Notes: generated from the letters alone by a model not told the origin. A stretch of 64,000 nt of DNA from Paracoccus marinaquae (GCF_018860165.1 NZ_JAHKNG010000005.1:1-64000), one strand, 5' to 3'. Positions 41,571-51,674 are shown, numbered from the stretch's first letter. Made by a program: numbers and translations.

Positions 41571-43832
41571 TCAGTCGCCGCAATTTGCAGGGCGCGTCAG
41601 CACCGCCGGATCGGCCTCTGCGAGGACGGGTTCCAGATCCGTGTTGAGGTTGGCTTCGATCCGGCAGAAGGAATTGCGGTCGAGATACCAGCTGACCGTG
41701 TAGTTCAGATCCCGAAGCCGCAATGCGAAAGGGGTGATGGTGGTCGTCCGGCCGGTCCCGTCGCCCTGATCCTCGAAGGCTGCGCTGGTTCTGCGCTGCG
41801 ACAGGACCATGCGGGAATGCCAGGCGCCGAGAAAGGCGGAAAGCGGCGTGCCGAAGGTGCCCTTGAGGCGGCTTGTATCGCCTGACGCGGTGGCGGGATC
41901 CTCGGTCGTCAGGACGATCACCTCGACCGGGTTCGGGGTGGCGGGGCGGATGATGTTCAGGATGTCGTGGATCGTCTCGATGCCGGAATTGTCGAAATAG
42001 CCGCCGTCCACGATCTGCTGGATGCCGGTCCCGGTGGCGACCCGCGCGGCGGCGGTGACGATCGGAAAGCGCGCGGACATGAAGGCAGCGGTCGCGACCT
42101 CGATCGCCGGGCCGTCGATGCCGCCGCTGGACTCGTCGGGCGAGAGGTCCGTGAAGGGCGACAGGATCACCCGGTCACCCGCCGCCACCCGCGTCGTATT
42201 GAGAAACAGCGCCGGCAGCCGCGCCTCGGGTGTCCAGCTTGCCGCCAGCGGCCGGGCAAGGGCCATGGCGCCGTCGCCGGCGGCGGCCACGCTGTGCCCG
42301 GTCAGCGCCAGTTCAAGCTGCCGGGCGCGGTCGAGCCGCGCCCCGTCCGTTACCGACGAGAAGGGCAGGATCGTATCCGCGAGATCGGTGGTGAACAGGC
42401 GCGCCAGAACCGGGCTGAGATAGTCGCGGCCCAGAATGGCGCGGGCGATACGCTGATGGCAGTCGTCGCCACGCGGCGCGTCCTCGCAGGCGCCCGAGGC
42501 ACGGATCGCCCAGAAGGCCGCCGCCCCGACCGAGCCGCCCGATACGCCGCTGATGGCGAAGATGGAATCGGTAAAATCCGGGCCTTCCGCATCGGCCCGC
42601 TTGGCCAGATAGAGCGCGGTGTAATAGGCCGAGAACAGCCCGCCGCCCTCGGCCGCGATCAGCCGCACGGGGGCCTCGGCCGCGCGCTGCGCCAGCCACA
42701 CCGGATAGGCGTCCGCCATCGCTGCGGGGGCGGTTTCCGGGGGCGCGGTCTCTACCAGATAGCACCCCGCCAGCACCGGGCAGCGGTCCTGGCGCTTGTA
42801 CCCCCAGGCGGTCAGGCCGATCGCCAGCGCAAGGATCATCGCGGCGGTGATCCGCTCGGGCCATGAGGCCCTTGCCGGGTGGATGAAGACCGCGAGGCCG
42901 TAGAGAGCCGCGAGAATCAGAAAGGCAATGCTGCCCGGCCGGCCGGTTCCCGCCATGACCAGCCCCATGACCACAAGGATCAGCGGGATCTGGCCATAGC
43001 TCAGCCGAACGGACTGGCGGGTCAGGAAGGCGAGGCATTGTGCCGCGACCGAAACGAAGATGATCGCGACCGCCACCGGCCCCAGCCAGACCGACCAGAG
43101 CGGGAAAATCGCTAGCAGCACCAGGATCACGGCACAGGCGGCAAGCGCATGCGGTCGGTAGTCGATGCCTACTCGGCGCTGAAGGCCATAAAGGGCGGCG
43201 AGCCGTCGCGTGATCGGGCCTGCGGGATCGGACGGCTGGGACGCTGCTGAGACCCTTCCCCGTGAGACGGCCCCGGCCAGCCGATTGCGGGTTTTTTCGG
43301 GCAGGAAGACCCAGATGCCGGAAAGGGTCAGGGACAGGCTCAGCACCAGCAGCAGGATCAGGAACGCCGTGGCCCCGAGGCTGATATGGTCCTCGCCGAA
43401 CAGAACCCGCAGGATCGCCACCGAAGCCGCCAGAAGCGGCAGCCGCCCCACCCAGGTCAGCAGGACACGCTCGACCTGCGCATTGTGCTTCTGGAAATGG
43501 CGCGGAGTTTCGAGGGCGTATTTCGTGGACAGGTGAAGGGTCGGCGGCAGGAAGAAGAAGGCAATCAGGGTAAAAAGCGCGGCCACGCTGCCGACCGGCG
43601 GGCGCATGGCGTTTTCGGCCACGGACATCAGCGCTTCATGCGAGGCATCCGGCAGGGCCAGCGCGGCCGAGAACAGGACCGAGATCAGCACCGGCCCCCA
43701 GGCATATTCCAGCGCGTTTCCGAATTCCTCGCTGAAGGACGGATGTGGCGTGGATTCTCGCCTTGGTTTTTCAGGTGTTTCTGGAATGCTTGTTTCTTCA
43801 GGTTTATCGGAGGGGTCCGAAACGTCAGCCAT
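41571..43832 (-). CDS. Polytopic membrane protein fused to a patatin-like phospholipase domain
   Basis: 753 aa. Residues about 40-345 contain eight to nine hydrophobic helices; residues 385-750 form a patatin-like domain: oxyanion EGGG (395-398), nucleophile Ser431 in SGVSGG, and the dyad Asp in VDGGYFDNSG. Patatin domains are usually soluble or fused to a cyclic-nucleotide domain, so a nine-helix membrane module in front is uncommon. It is likely an acyl hydrolase acting on membrane lipids. Convergent with PBP1A and monocistronic. Substrate and topology are inferred. Confidence 0.8.
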   Translation of the reverse strand: MADVSDPSDKPEETSIPETPEKPRRESTPHPSFSEEFGNALEYAWGPVLISVLFSAALALPDASHEALMSVAENAMRPPVGSVAALFTLIAFFFLPPTLHLSTKYALETPRHFQKHNAQVERVLLTWVGRLPLLAASVAILRVLFGEDHISLGATAFLILLLVLSLSLTLSGIWVFLPEKTRNRLAGAVSRGRVSAASQPSDPAGPITRRLAALYGLQRRVGIDYRPHALAACAVILVLLAIFPLWSVWLGPVAVAIIFVSVAAQCLAFLTRQSVRLSYGQIPLILVVMGLVMAGTGRPGSIAFLILAALYGLAVFIHPARASWPERITAAMILALAIGLTAWGYKRQDRCPVLAGCYLVETAPPETAPAAMADAYPVWLAQRAAEAPVRLIAAEGGGLFSAYYTALYLAKRADAEGPDFTDSIFAISGVSGGSVGAAAFWAIRASGACEDAPRGDDCHQRIARAILGRDYLSPVLARLFTTDLADTILPFSSVTDGARLDRARQLELALTGHSVAAAGDGAMALARPLAASWTPEARLPALFLNTTRVAAGDRVILSPFTDLSPDESSGGIDGPAIEVATAAFMSARFPIVTAAARVATGTGIQQIVDGGYFDNSGIETIHDILNIIRPATPNPVEVIVLTTEDPATASGDTSRLKGTFGTPLSAFLGAWHSRMVLSQRRTSAAFEDQGDGTGRTTTITPFALRLRDLNYTVSWYLDRNSFCRIEANLNTDLEPVLAEADPAVLTRPANCGD

Positions 43833-44023
43833 CGCAAACTCTTTCCATATCCGGGGGGATAAACCGCGGATAATGATATGATGAAGACCACCATCGGAAA
43901 ACAGAAAAGCACGGGGGCGATGGGTCCGGGTCCGAGGGCGGCGGCGCGTGTTTGCGGGGGAAACTCTTGTTCGCGCCCTTCCGGCAGGCTATCTGTCGCC
44001 TCTGATTTCCGAGGAGCCCGCCC

Positions 44024-45151
44024 ATGCGCGCCGAGACGCAGTCGACCATCGAAGCCATCCGCAAGTCGCTGACCCTGCTGGGACAGCGGATGGACTGGCA
44101 GACCGCGCCGCATCGCCTGGAGGAAATGAACGCGATGATCGAGGCGGGCGATCTGTGGTCCGACGCGGCCCGCGCGCAGAAACTGATGCGCGAGCGGCAG
44201 GCCCTGTCGGATGCGATCGAGACCTATCGCCGGATCGATGGTGATCTGGCCGCCAATGCCGAGATGGTCGAACTGGCCGAGGAGGAAGGCGATCAGGATC
44301 TGGTCGCCGAGGCCGAGGCCAACCTGAAATCGCTGGCCGAACTTGCCGCGCAGAAAGAGCTTGAGGCGCTGCTGAACGGCGAGGCGGATGGCAATGACAC
44401 CTTCCTCGAGATCAATGCCGGCGCGGGTGGGACGGAAAGCTGCGACTGGGCCTCGATGCTGGCGCGGATGTATGTGCGCTGGGCCGAGAAGAAGGGCTAT
44501 GATGTCGAACTGATCGCGGAATCGGCGGGCGAGGAGGCGGGGATCCGCAGCGCCGCCTACAAGATCAGTGGCCATAATGCCTATGGCTGGCTGAAATCGG
44601 AAAGCGGCGTTCACCGTCTGGTGCGCATCTCGCCCTATGACAGCGCCGCGCGGCGCCATACCAGTTTCAGCAGCATCTGGGTCTATCCGGTGGTGGACGA
44701 GAATATCGAGATCACCATTCCCGACAATGAGATCCGCATCGACACCTATCGCTCGTCCGGTGCGGGCGGGCAGCACGTGAACACGACCGACTCGGCGGTG
44801 CGGATCACCCACCTGCCGACCGGCATCGTCGTGACCAGTTCCGAGAAATCGCAGCACCAGAACCGCGCCAACGCCATGGCCGCGCTGAAATCGCGCCTCT
44901 ACCAGATGGAACTGGATAAGCGGAACGCCGAGATCAACGCCCAGCACGCCGCCAAGGGCGATGCCGGCTGGGGCAACCAGATCCGGTCCTATGTGCTGCA
45001 GCCCTACCAGATGGTGAAGGATCTGCGCACGGGCGAGGAAACCAGCGACACGCAGGGCGTTCTGGACGGCGATCTGGATGCCTTCATGGCGGCCACGCTG
45101 GCGCTGGACGTGGCCGGCAAGAGCCGGGCCGAGGCGCAGGCCGAGGACTGA
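44024..45151 (+). CDS. prfB: Peptide chain release factor 2
   Basis: 375 aa. GGQ loop [24 protein letters not shown] for peptidyl-tRNA hydrolysis and the [15 protein letters not shown] region with the stop-codon-reading loop of RF2 (SPF-like). The reading frame is continuous from ATG 44024; the early UGA programmed frameshift of E. coli prfB is absent. The start has GAGGAG nine bases upstream. Monocistronic with a terminator after it. Confidence 0.95.
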   Translation: MRAETQSTIEAIRKSLTLLGQRMDWQTAPHRLEEMNAMIEAGDLWSDAARAQKLMRERQALSDAIETYRRIDGDLAANAEMVELAEEEGDQDLVAEAEANLKSLAELAAQKELEALLNGEADGNDTFLEINAGAGGTESCDWASMLARMYVRWAEKKGYDVELIAESAGEEAGIRSAAYKISGHNAYGWLKSESGVHRLVRISPYDSAARRHTSFSSIWVYPVVDENIEITIPDNEIRIDTYRSSGAGGQHVNTTDSAVRITHLPTGIVVTSSEKSQHQNRANAMAALKSRLYQMELDKRNAEINAQHAAKGDAGWGNQIRSYVLQPYQMVKDLRTGEETSDTQGVLDGDLDAFMAATLALDVAGKSRAEAQAED

Positions 45152-45177
45152 GCCGCACGCCCTCGCGCCGGCCCCAG

Positions 45178-45197
45178 GGCCGGGCCTCCGGCCTTTT
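45178..45197 (+). terminator. Rho-independent terminator after prfB
   Basis: GGCCGG (45178-45183), loop GCCT, CCGGCC (45188-45193), then TTTT. Confidence 0.65.
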
Positions 45198-45339
45198 GCC
45201 GGTGTCGTCGCCGCGCCGATCAGTGTCGCAATCGGTGTCATATCGAACGTCCGGGCAAGCCGGACGGGAGCCTGCCGCATGGTCTTGCGGCCGCCGGTCA
45301 GGGCGGGGCAGGATCGGGCCAGGATGACGGGGGCAGAGA

Positions 45340-46323
45340 ATGCAGAAACGACGGCTTGGCGCACATGGCCCGATGGTGGGCGCGGTGGCATTGGGAACGA
45401 TGAATTTCGTCGGCACCTATGGCGAGGCCGACCCGGATGAAAGCCTGCGCTGCATGGCCGAATGCCTCGAGATCGGGATCGACCATATCGATACCTCCAA
45501 TGTCTACGGCATGGGCCGGGCCGAGGAGTTGCTGGCCCGCTTTCTGAAGGACCATCGCGGCCGGATCACGCTGGCCAGCAAATGCGGCATCACCCGCGAT
45601 CCGCAGCGCCCGTTCGACAATTCTGCCGATCATATGCGGCAGGCGCTGGAGGCCTCGCTGCGCCGCATGGGGGTCGATCACATCGACCTCTATTACCTGC
45701 ACCGGCACGAGGTCGCGCGGCCCATCGAAGAGGTGATGCAGACGCTGATGCGTTTCCGCGACGAGGGCAAGATCGGCGCCATCGGCCTGTCCGAAATCGC
45801 CCCCTCGACGCTGGAACGGGCGCTAGCGGTGGGGCCGGTGGCGGCGGTGCAGTCGGAATATTCGCTGTGGTCGCGCCAGCCGGAACTGGGGATCCTGCAG
45901 GCCTGCGCGCGCGAGGGCGCAGCCCTGGTCGCGTTCTCGCCGGTCGGGCGCGGGGTCTTCGGCGCCGAGGCGCCCGATCCGGCCGGCTTCGGAGACAGGG
46001 ACCTCAGGGCGGGGATGCCGCGCTTTTCGCCCGAGAACTGGCCGCACAACCTGCGTCATCTGCACCGGTTTGCCGAGTTCGCCCGCGATCATCGCGAAAG
46101 CCCGGCCTCGGTCGCCATCGCCTGGGTCCTGGCCCGCGGAGATCATGTGATCGCGCTGCCCGGATCGCGCAGCATCGCGCATATGCGGGAGAACGCGCGC
46201 GGCGCGGCGATCCGGCTCAGCCCCGAGCAACAGGACGAGATCGGCCGCCTCCTGCCGCCGGGCTGGGCCCATGGCGCGCGCTATGGCGAGGCGATGTCGC
46301 GAGGCCCGCAGGCCTATTGCTGA
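45340..46323 (+). CDS. Aldo/keto reductase
   Basis: 327 aa TIM-barrel NAD(P)H oxidoreductase. The catalytic tetrad is readable: Asp and Tyr in HIDTSNVYGMGRAEE, Lys in LASKCGI, His in YYLHRHE. IGLSEIAPSTLERAL and AIAWVLARGDHVIALPGSRS..N complete the fold with the cofactor site. The subgroup resembles YghZ/IolS-like enzymes acting on small aldehydes or sugars. Substrate unknown. A 98-bp gap precedes the patatin gene on the same strand. Confidence 0.9.
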   Translation: MQKRRLGAHGPMVGAVALGTMNFVGTYGEADPDESLRCMAECLEIGIDHIDTSNVYGMGRAEELLARFLKDHRGRITLASKCGITRDPQRPFDNSADHMRQALEASLRRMGVDHIDLYYLHRHEVARPIEEVMQTLMRFRDEGKIGAIGLSEIAPSTLERALAVGPVAAVQSEYSLWSRQPELGILQACAREGAALVAFSPVGRGVFGAEAPDPAGFGDRDLRAGMPRFSPENWPHNLRHLHRFAEFARDHRESPASVAIAWVLARGDHVIALPGSRSIAHMRENARGAAIRLSPEQQDEIGRLLPPGWAHGARYGEAMSRGPQAYC

Positions 46324-46421
46324 GGCCCCGCGCGGCAACGCGCGCAGCATCGTGCAACACTTGCGGCGTGACCTTCGGTCTGTACTATGCCGCATGTGCG
46401 AAATGGACGCAGGGGCCGGAC

Positions 46422-47489
46422 ATGCAGGAAAAGACCATCAATCTCGCCTTGCAGGGCGGCGGCGCCCATGGCGCGTTCTCTTGGGGGGTGCTGGACCGGC
46501 TGCTGGACGAACACTGGCTGGACATCGCCGCGATCAGCGGCACCTCGGCCGGGGCGCTGAACGGGGCGGCGCTGAAGGCCGGGCTGTCGCGGCAGTCGGG
46601 TGCGGCCGGGCGCAGGCTGGCGCGCGAGAATCTGGACTGGCTGTGGTCCGAGATCAGCCAGTTGTCCGACAACCGCATGGTGTGCTGGATGCATTCGCTG
46701 CTGCCGATGCCGCGCGGCTGGCAACGCTGGACCGAGATGTTCTCGCCCGCTGCCTGGCTGGACGGGCTGAGCAGGCTGTTCAGCCCTTACGATTACGGTC
46801 CCTTCTACGTCAATCCGCTGGGCTCGGTTCTGCGGCAGCTGCCCTATCCGGATTTCGGCAACGATCGCGGCCCGGCGCTGTTCGTGGCGGCGACCAATGT
46901 CCGCACCGGGCGCATCCGGGTGTTTACCCGCGCCGCCGTCACCGTCGATGCGGTGCTGGCCTCGGCCTGCCTGCCGACGCTGTTCCAGGCGGTCGAGATC
47001 GCAGACCCCGACACCGGCAGGATCGAGGCGTTCTGGGACGGGGGGTTCACGGGCAATCCGGCGCTGTTTCCGCTTTTTGCCCCGCATCTGCCGCGTGACA
47101 TCGTGATCGTGAACATCAATCCGCTGATCCGCGACGGGGTGCCGCGCACGCCGGCGGGGATCTCGGATCGGGTGAACGAGGTCAGCTTCAACAGTTCGCT
47201 GATGTCGGAACTCAGGGCGATCAATTTCGTCAAGAAACTGCATGGCGAAGACAGGCTGCAGCACCGGGAGATGAAGAACCCGCTGATGCACATGATCCTT
47301 GACGACACCTTGATGAACGACCTGAACGCGCGGTCGAAGATGATGCCGCCGCCGGGGCTGCTGGCGCGCATGAAGGAGGCCGGGCAGGGTGCCGCCGACA
47401 GGTTCCTTGATGCGCATGCGGATGCGCTGAACGTTCAGGACACGGTCGACTTGCCGGAACTGTTCCGGGGCTCGGGCGTCGTCGGATAG
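46422..47489 (+). CDS. Patatin-like phospholipase
   Basis: 355 aa. Oxyanion loop LQGGGAHGAF, nucleophile Ser42 in SGTSAGALNG, and catalytic Asp in FWDGGFTGNP form the Ser-Asp dyad of bacterial patatins. It lacks a signal peptide, so it is cytosolic or membrane-peripheral. It is unrelated in architecture to the membrane-patatin fusion at 41.6-43.8 kb. ATG at 46422 gives the usual short lead before the glycine loop. Its 3' end overlaps the convergent DUF502 gene by 55 bp. Confidence 0.87.
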   Translation: MQEKTINLALQGGGAHGAFSWGVLDRLLDEHWLDIAAISGTSAGALNGAALKAGLSRQSGAAGRRLARENLDWLWSEISQLSDNRMVCWMHSLLPMPRGWQRWTEMFSPAAWLDGLSRLFSPYDYGPFYVNPLGSVLRQLPYPDFGNDRGPALFVAATNVRTGRIRVFTRAAVTVDAVLASACLPTLFQAVEIADPDTGRIEAFWDGGFTGNPALFPLFAPHLPRDIVIVNINPLIRDGVPRTPAGISDRVNEVSFNSSLMSELRAINFVKKLHGEDRLQHREMKNPLMHMILDDTLMNDLNARSKMMPPPGLLARMKEAGQGAADRFLDAHADALNVQDTVDLPELFRGSGVVG

Positions 47490-48154
47490 ACCAGCCCGGC
47501 CGAGATCACCAGCTTGGCCGCGTCCTCGACGCTCATGTCGAGGAAGGTCACGTCGCTTGCCGGCACATAGATCAGGAAGCCCGAGGTCGGGTTCGGCGTG
47601 GTCGGCACGAAGACGGCGATCAGATCCTGCCGGGTGCGCTCGACCAGTTCGCCCCGTGCGGGGCCGGCGACGAAGCCCACGCCCCACAGGCCCTTGCGCG
47701 GATATTCGATCAGGCAGGCGCGGTCGAAACGGGCCTCGTCCTGCGACAGGATCGTCTCGGCGATCTGTTTCAGCGCGCCATAGATCGAGCGCACGATCGG
47801 CATCCGGTTCACCAGTTGCTCGCCCATGCGCAGGAACGACCGGCCGACATATCCCTTGGCCATCCAGCCGATCAGCACCGTGAACAGCAAGAACACCAGC
47901 ACGCCGAGGCCGCGCAGGTCGATGCCGATATACTGCTCGGGTCGCCAGCGGGCCGGGATCAATGGCAGCACCCAACTGTCCATCCAGCCGGTCAGGGTCC
48001 AGATCATCCAGACGGTGATGCCGATCGGCGCGATGACGACCAGCCCGGCGAGAAAGCTTGAGCGCAGCCGCGCCAGCAGCCCCGGCTTGCTGCGGGGCTG
48101 CAAGTGCAGCGGAGAAGGGTCAGGCACGCGCATGGGCGGATTGGAACAGCGCAA
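47435..48154 (-). CDS. DUF502 domain-containing membrane protein
   Basis: 239 aa (a later Met at 48133 is possible). Two membrane helices (FLAGLVVIAPIGITVWMIW; LGVLVFLLFTVLIGWMAKGYVG) are followed by a soluble domain with RMPIVRSIYGALKQI and VFVPTTPNPTSGFLIYVP, the DUF502 signature. Function unknown; family members have been linked to membrane trafficking in plants. It follows psuG after 12 bp on the same strand, so may be its operon tail, and it overlaps the patatin gene tail to tail. Confidence 0.8.
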   Translation of the reverse strand: MRCSNPPMRVPDPSPLHLQPRSKPGLLARLRSSFLAGLVVIAPIGITVWMIWTLTGWMDSWVLPLIPARWRPEQYIGIDLRGLGVLVFLLFTVLIGWMAKGYVGRSFLRMGEQLVNRMPIVRSIYGALKQIAETILSQDEARFDRACLIEYPRKGLWGVGFVAGPARGELVERTRQDLIAVFVPTTPNPTSGFLIYVPASDVTFLDMSVEDAAKLVISAGLVYPTTPEPRNSSGKSTVS

Positions 48155-48166
48155 ACCCCGTCGCGG

Positions 48167-49090
48167 TCAAGCCGGTTTCGCCATTTCGATGGCGATTTCC
48201 GCCGCCAATCGCGCATTGTTCAGAACGAGGGCGATATTCGAGCCGAGCGAGCGGCCATCCGTCAGTTCGAAAATGCGCTGCAGCAGGAACGGGGTCACCG
48301 ATTTGGCGGCGACGCCCTGGGTCTCGGCCTCGTCCAGCGCCTTCAGGATCACCGGCAGGATCTCGCTCTGCGTGATTTCGGCCTCGGCCGGGATCGGGTT
48401 GGCGACCAGCTGGCCACCCTTCAGGCCGAGGCGGGCGCGCATGGCGGCGGCGGCGGCGATCTCGGCCGGGCTGTCCATGCGCAGGGGGGCAGGGATGCCC
48501 GAGCGGCGCGACCAGAAGGCGGGCAGTTCGTCCTGGCCATAGGCGATCACCGGCACGCCAAGCGTTTCCAAGACCTCCCATGTCTTCGGCAGATCGAGAA
48601 TCGCCTTGGCGCCCGCCGCGACGACCGTCACCGGCGTCTGCGCCAGTTCCTGCAGGTCGGCCGAGACATCGAAGCTGAGTTCGGCGCCGCGATGCACGCC
48701 GCCGATGCCGCCGGTGGCAAAGACCCGGATCCCGGCCAGATCGGCGCAGATCATCGTCGCGGCAACCGTGGTCGCGCCGGTGCGGCCGGTGGCGAGGCAG
48801 ACCGCCAGATCGGCGCGGCTCAGCTTCATGGCCTGATCGGGCGGGGTCCGGGCCAGGGCGGTCAGCGTCGTGTCGGTCAGGCCGATATGGATCTGGCCGC
48901 CCATGACCGCGATGGTCGCGGGTGTCGCGCCGGCCGTGCGGATGACCGCCTCGACCTCGCGCGCCATGTCCAGGTTCTGCGGCCAGGGCATGCCATGGGT
49001 GATGATCGTCGATTCCAGCGCGACGACGGGTCGGCGGTCTGCCAGGGCCTCGGCCACCTCGGGCGAGAAGGTCAGCGGGGCTTCACTCAT
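48167..49090 (-). CDS. psuG: Pseudouridine-5'-phosphate glycosidase
   Basis: 307 aa. [43 protein letters not shown] and IANPIP-like [11 protein letters not shown] are characteristic. It breaks the C-C glycosidic bond of pseudouridine 5'-phosphate to uracil and ribose-5-phosphate, the second step of pseudouridine catabolism. ATG at 49090 overlaps the stop of the kinase gene by four bases. The upstream kinase and ArsR-type gene complete the set psuR-psuK-psuG. Confidence 0.94.
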   Translation of the reverse strand: MSEAPLTFSPEVAEALADRRPVVALESTIITHGMPWPQNLDMAREVEAVIRTAGATPATIAVMGGQIHIGLTDTTLTALARTPPDQAMKLSRADLAVCLATGRTGATTVAATMICADLAGIRVFATGGIGGVHRGAELSFDVSADLQELAQTPVTVVAAGAKAILDLPKTWEVLETLGVPVIAYGQDELPAFWSRRSGIPAPLRMDSPAEIAAAAAMRARLGLKGGQLVANPIPAEAEITQSEILPVILKALDEAETQGVAAKSVTPFLLQRIFELTDGRSLGSNIALVLNNARLAAEIAIEMAKPA

Positions 49091-49968
49091 GGAACGTCCT
49101 TTCCGGAAACATGCGCGCCGGCGGCATCGACGGCGCGTCGCAGCGCCGCCTCGCGGGGCTGACGGGCCAGTTCGGCCGCCAGATGCGCGGCCAGAAAGCA
49201 GTCGCCCGCACCGGTGACGCGGGCGACGGCAACAGAGGGCGGGGCCGCGGTCAGGGTCGGGCCGTTGACGATGGCTTCGGCGGCCGGATGCGGGCCATCG
49301 GTCACCAGAACCCGCGCGGCACCGCGCGCGACCACCGCCTCGGCCGCGGTGGCGGCGTCGGGGCAGGTCCGGCCGGCGAGGATCTCGGCCTCCAGCCGGT
49401 TGAGATAGAAGCTGCCGCGGCGCGCGGCGATCAGCGGCTCCAGCCGCTCGGCCTTGCCGGGGCTGGCAGGGACGACGCGCAGATCGGCCCCCGACAGGCG
49501 CGGGTCGCGGGCGATCTCGGCCAGGAGATCCTCGGTCAGGTTGCCGTCCAGCACCACCGGGCCGCTCCAGCCGGCAAGATCGGCTGCCAGCGGCGACAGG
49601 ATCGCGGCGCCGGCGGCTTCGAGGCCATGCGCATCGGCGATGGCGGCGATCAGGCCCTGACTGTCCTCGATGCCCATATAGCAATCGGTCGGCAGGCCGG
49701 TGTCGCGCGAAAGCCAGTCCGTCAGCACGCCCAGCCGTCTGGCCTCGTCCACCAGCGCGCAGCCTTCGGGATCCCGGCCAACCGCCGACAGCACCGCGGG
49801 CGCCAGCCCCCAGCGGGCCAGCGCCACCGCCACGTTCAGCGCCACGCCGCCGGGCAGATGGCGGATGCGGCCGGGCACATCGGCCCCCGGCGCCATCCGT
49901 CGCGGCGCGCGCCCGATCACGTCCCACAGCATCGCGCCGATACAGAGGATGTCGGGACGGCGGCTCAT
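49087..49968 (-). CDS. psuK: Pseudouridine kinase (PfkB family)
   Basis: 293 aa ribokinase-like fold: [15 protein letters not shown] at the N-terminus, [15 protein letters not shown] as the substrate glycine loop, and the C-terminal anion-hole/ATP motif [17 protein letters not shown] with catalytic Asp. With psuG immediately downstream (ATGA overlap), phosphorylation of pseudouridine is the best call. It also overlaps the ArsR gene upstream by four bases. No dedicated transporter gene is seen next to them. Confidence 0.88.
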   Translation of the reverse strand: MSRRPDILCIGAMLWDVIGRAPRRMAPGADVPGRIRHLPGGVALNVAVALARWGLAPAVLSAVGRDPEGCALVDEARRLGVLTDWLSRDTGLPTDCYMGIEDSQGLIAAIADAHGLEAAGAAILSPLAADLAGWSGPVVLDGNLTEDLLAEIARDPRLSGADLRVVPASPGKAERLEPLIAARRGSFYLNRLEAEILAGRTCPDAATAAEAVVARGAARVLVTDGPHPAAEAIVNGPTLTAAPPSVAVARVTGAGDCFLAAHLAAELARQPREAALRRAVDAAGAHVSGKDVP

Positions 49969-50312
49969 TCCTCGGTCCATGCCTGCAGCTCGGTTTCCAG
50001 GAAACGCTCGAAATCGTCCAGATCGACCGGATCGAACTGCCCGAAGCCCTGCATCCAGACCGAGGCCGCGCGCATCCCTTCGGGGTCCAGCTTGCACCAG
50101 GTGATCCGGCCGCGCCGTTCCTGCCGGATCAGCCCTGCGGCGGCCAGCACACCCAGATGTTTCGAGATGGCCGCGAGGCTCATCTGAAAGGGCTGGGCCA
50201 CGTCGCTGACCGCCATGTCATCCTCGAGCAGCATCGACAGCACCCGCCGCCGCGTCGGGTCGGCGAGGGCCGCGAAGATCAGGTCCAGACGGTCGGGGGC
50301 GGGGCTGGGCAT
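49965..50312 (-). CDS. ArsR-family transcriptional regulator of the psu operon
   Basis: 115 aa winged helix: RLDLIFAALADPTRRRVLSMLLEDDMAVSDVAQPFQMSLAAISKHLGVLAAAGLIRQERRG. The metal-binding ELCVCDL motif of ArsR/SmtB is absent (ALDDMAVSDV instead), so it is one of the non-metal ArsR proteins. First gene of a fully overlapping unit with psuK and psuG, so it is very probably their ligand-responsive repressor. Ligand could be pseudouridine, its phosphate or ribose-5-phosphate; unproven. Confidence 0.87.
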   Translation of the reverse strand: MPSPAPDRLDLIFAALADPTRRRVLSMLLEDDMAVSDVAQPFQMSLAAISKHLGVLAAAGLIRQERRGRITWCKLDPEGMRAASVWMQGFGQFDPVDLDDFERFLETELQAWTEE

Positions 50313-50448
50313 GGGGTTCCGGACGGGGAATGGTCAACTGGGCGGTTGAATAATGTCTGGGGCGATGCCGGAATGCAAGCCCGCCGCCGGATTCTTTCAT
50401 GTCGAAAAATGATGTGTAATCAATCACCTGCCGGCCGGCCTCAGTTGC

Positions 50449-50477
50449 TTGACTTGCCGGGGATAAGCCCCTAGACA
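50449..50477 (+). promoter_or_regulatory. Promoter of the FO operon
   Basis: -35 TTGACT (50449-50454), 17-bp spacer, -10 TAGACA (50472-50477), 30 bp before the atpI start. Confidence 0.6.
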
Positions 50478-50507
50478 GCGCCCCGAGAGTTGACGGGAAC
50501 GTGAGAG

Positions 50508-50855
50508 ATGGCCGAGGGGCCCCGGAACGGCGGCGACAGGGACGATGAGACGGCCCGGCTGCGCGACCTGGAGGACCGGCTGTCCAAGCTGACGCCGAAG
50601 CCGGACGCCAAGGAGCAGATGGCAAGCTATGACCAGGCGCATGTCGCCTGGCGCATGGTGATCGAACTCGTGGCCGGCATCGGGCTGGGCTTCGGGATCG
50701 GTTACGGTCTGGATTATCTGTTCGGCACCACGCCGTTCCTGATGATCCTGTTCATTTTTCTTGGCCTCGCGGCCGGCATCAGGACGATGATGCGCACCGC
50801 GGCCGAACTTGGCAGCAAACCCGGCGATCCGCCGGGCACCGATGAGAGGGATTGA
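50508..50855 (+). CDS. atpI: ATP synthase protein I
   Basis: 115 aa. Charged N-terminus ([21 protein letters not shown]) with a coiled-coil tendency, then two membrane helices ([42 protein letters not shown]), the AtpI hairpin. It assists assembly of the c-ring and is not part of the final enzyme. It opens the FO operon, 2 bp before atpB. Confidence 0.9.
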   Translation: MAEGPRNGGDRDDETARLRDLEDRLSKLTPKPDAKEQMASYDQAHVAWRMVIELVAGIGLGFGIGYGLDYLFGTTPFLMILFIFLGLAAGIRTMMRTAAELGSKPGDPPGTDERD

Positions 50856-50857
50856 CC

Positions 50858-51610
50858 GTGGCGACCGAAGCGGAAGAAGCAACCGGCCTCAGCTTCCACC
50901 CGATGGAGCAGTTCCTGGTCAAGCCGCTGTTCGGCGATGGCCCGGTGCATTGGTATACGCCGACCAACGTCACGCTGTGGATGTTCATCACCGTCGCGGC
51001 GATCGTGGCGCTGCTGGTCATGGGGACCCGTGGCCGCGCCATCGTGCCGAACCGGGTGCAGTCGGTGGCCGAACTGGCTTACGGCATGGTCCACAAGATG
51101 GTCGAGGACGTGGCCGGCAAGGACGCGCTGAAGTATTTTCCCTACATCATGACGCTGTTCATGTTCATCACCTTCTCGAACATGCTGGGCCTGTTGCCCA
51201 AGTCGTTCACCACCACCTCGCATATCGCGGTGACCGGGGTTCTGGCGCTGGCCGTGTTCATCAGCGTCACCGTGATCGGTTTCGTCAAGAACGGCACGCA
51301 TTTCCTCGGGCTGTTCTGGGTCACCTCGGCGCCGCTGGCGCTGCGTCCGATCCTGGCCGTGATCGAGGTCATCAGCTATTTCGTCCGCCCGGTCAGCCAC
51401 TCCATTCGTCTTGCCGGCAACATGATGGCGGGCCATGCGGTGATCAAGGTGTTCGCGGGCTTTGCCGCCATCGCCGCGATCTCGCCGCTGTCGATCCTGG
51501 CCGTGACCGCCGTCTACGGGCTCGAGGTGCTGGTCTCCTTCATCCAGGCCTACGTCTTCACCATCCTGACCTGCGTCTATCTGAAGGACGCGCTGCATCC
51601 GGCCCACTGA
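50858..51610 (+). CDS. atpB: ATP synthase FO subunit a
   Basis: 250 aa with five to six helices. The essential arginine lies in [14 protein letters not shown], and the C-terminal [17 protein letters not shown] helix is conserved. It forms the two proton half-channels against the c-ring. GTG 50858 with GAGAGG upstream is the likely start; the TTG at 50852 is less likely. [16 protein letters not shown] matches the head of rhodobacter AtpB. Confidence 0.95.
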   Translation: MATEAEEATGLSFHPMEQFLVKPLFGDGPVHWYTPTNVTLWMFITVAAIVALLVMGTRGRAIVPNRVQSVAELAYGMVHKMVEDVAGKDALKYFPYIMTLFMFITFSNMLGLLPKSFTTTSHIAVTGVLALAVFISVTVIGFVKNGTHFLGLFWVTSAPLALRPILAVIEVISYFVRPVSHSIRLAGNMMAGHAVIKVFAGFAAIAAISPLSILAVTAVYGLEVLVSFIQAYVFTILTCVYLKDALHPAH

Positions 51611-51674
51611 GCCGCCGCAGCACGGGGTCATCCGCACAGAATTCACCACTTCCAACCGCAAGGAGAGAATGATC

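Noticed and set aside
45462..46421. N-terminal extension of the patatin protein through the aldo/keto reductase gene
   Set aside because: Low-complexity Arg/Gly/Ala sequence in the wrong frame of a real gene; the patatin motif begins right after 46422.
41571..47489. The two patatin genes as a recent duplication
   Set aside because: They share only the active-site motifs. One has a large membrane module and they differ in nucleophile context (SGVSGG versus SGTSAG).
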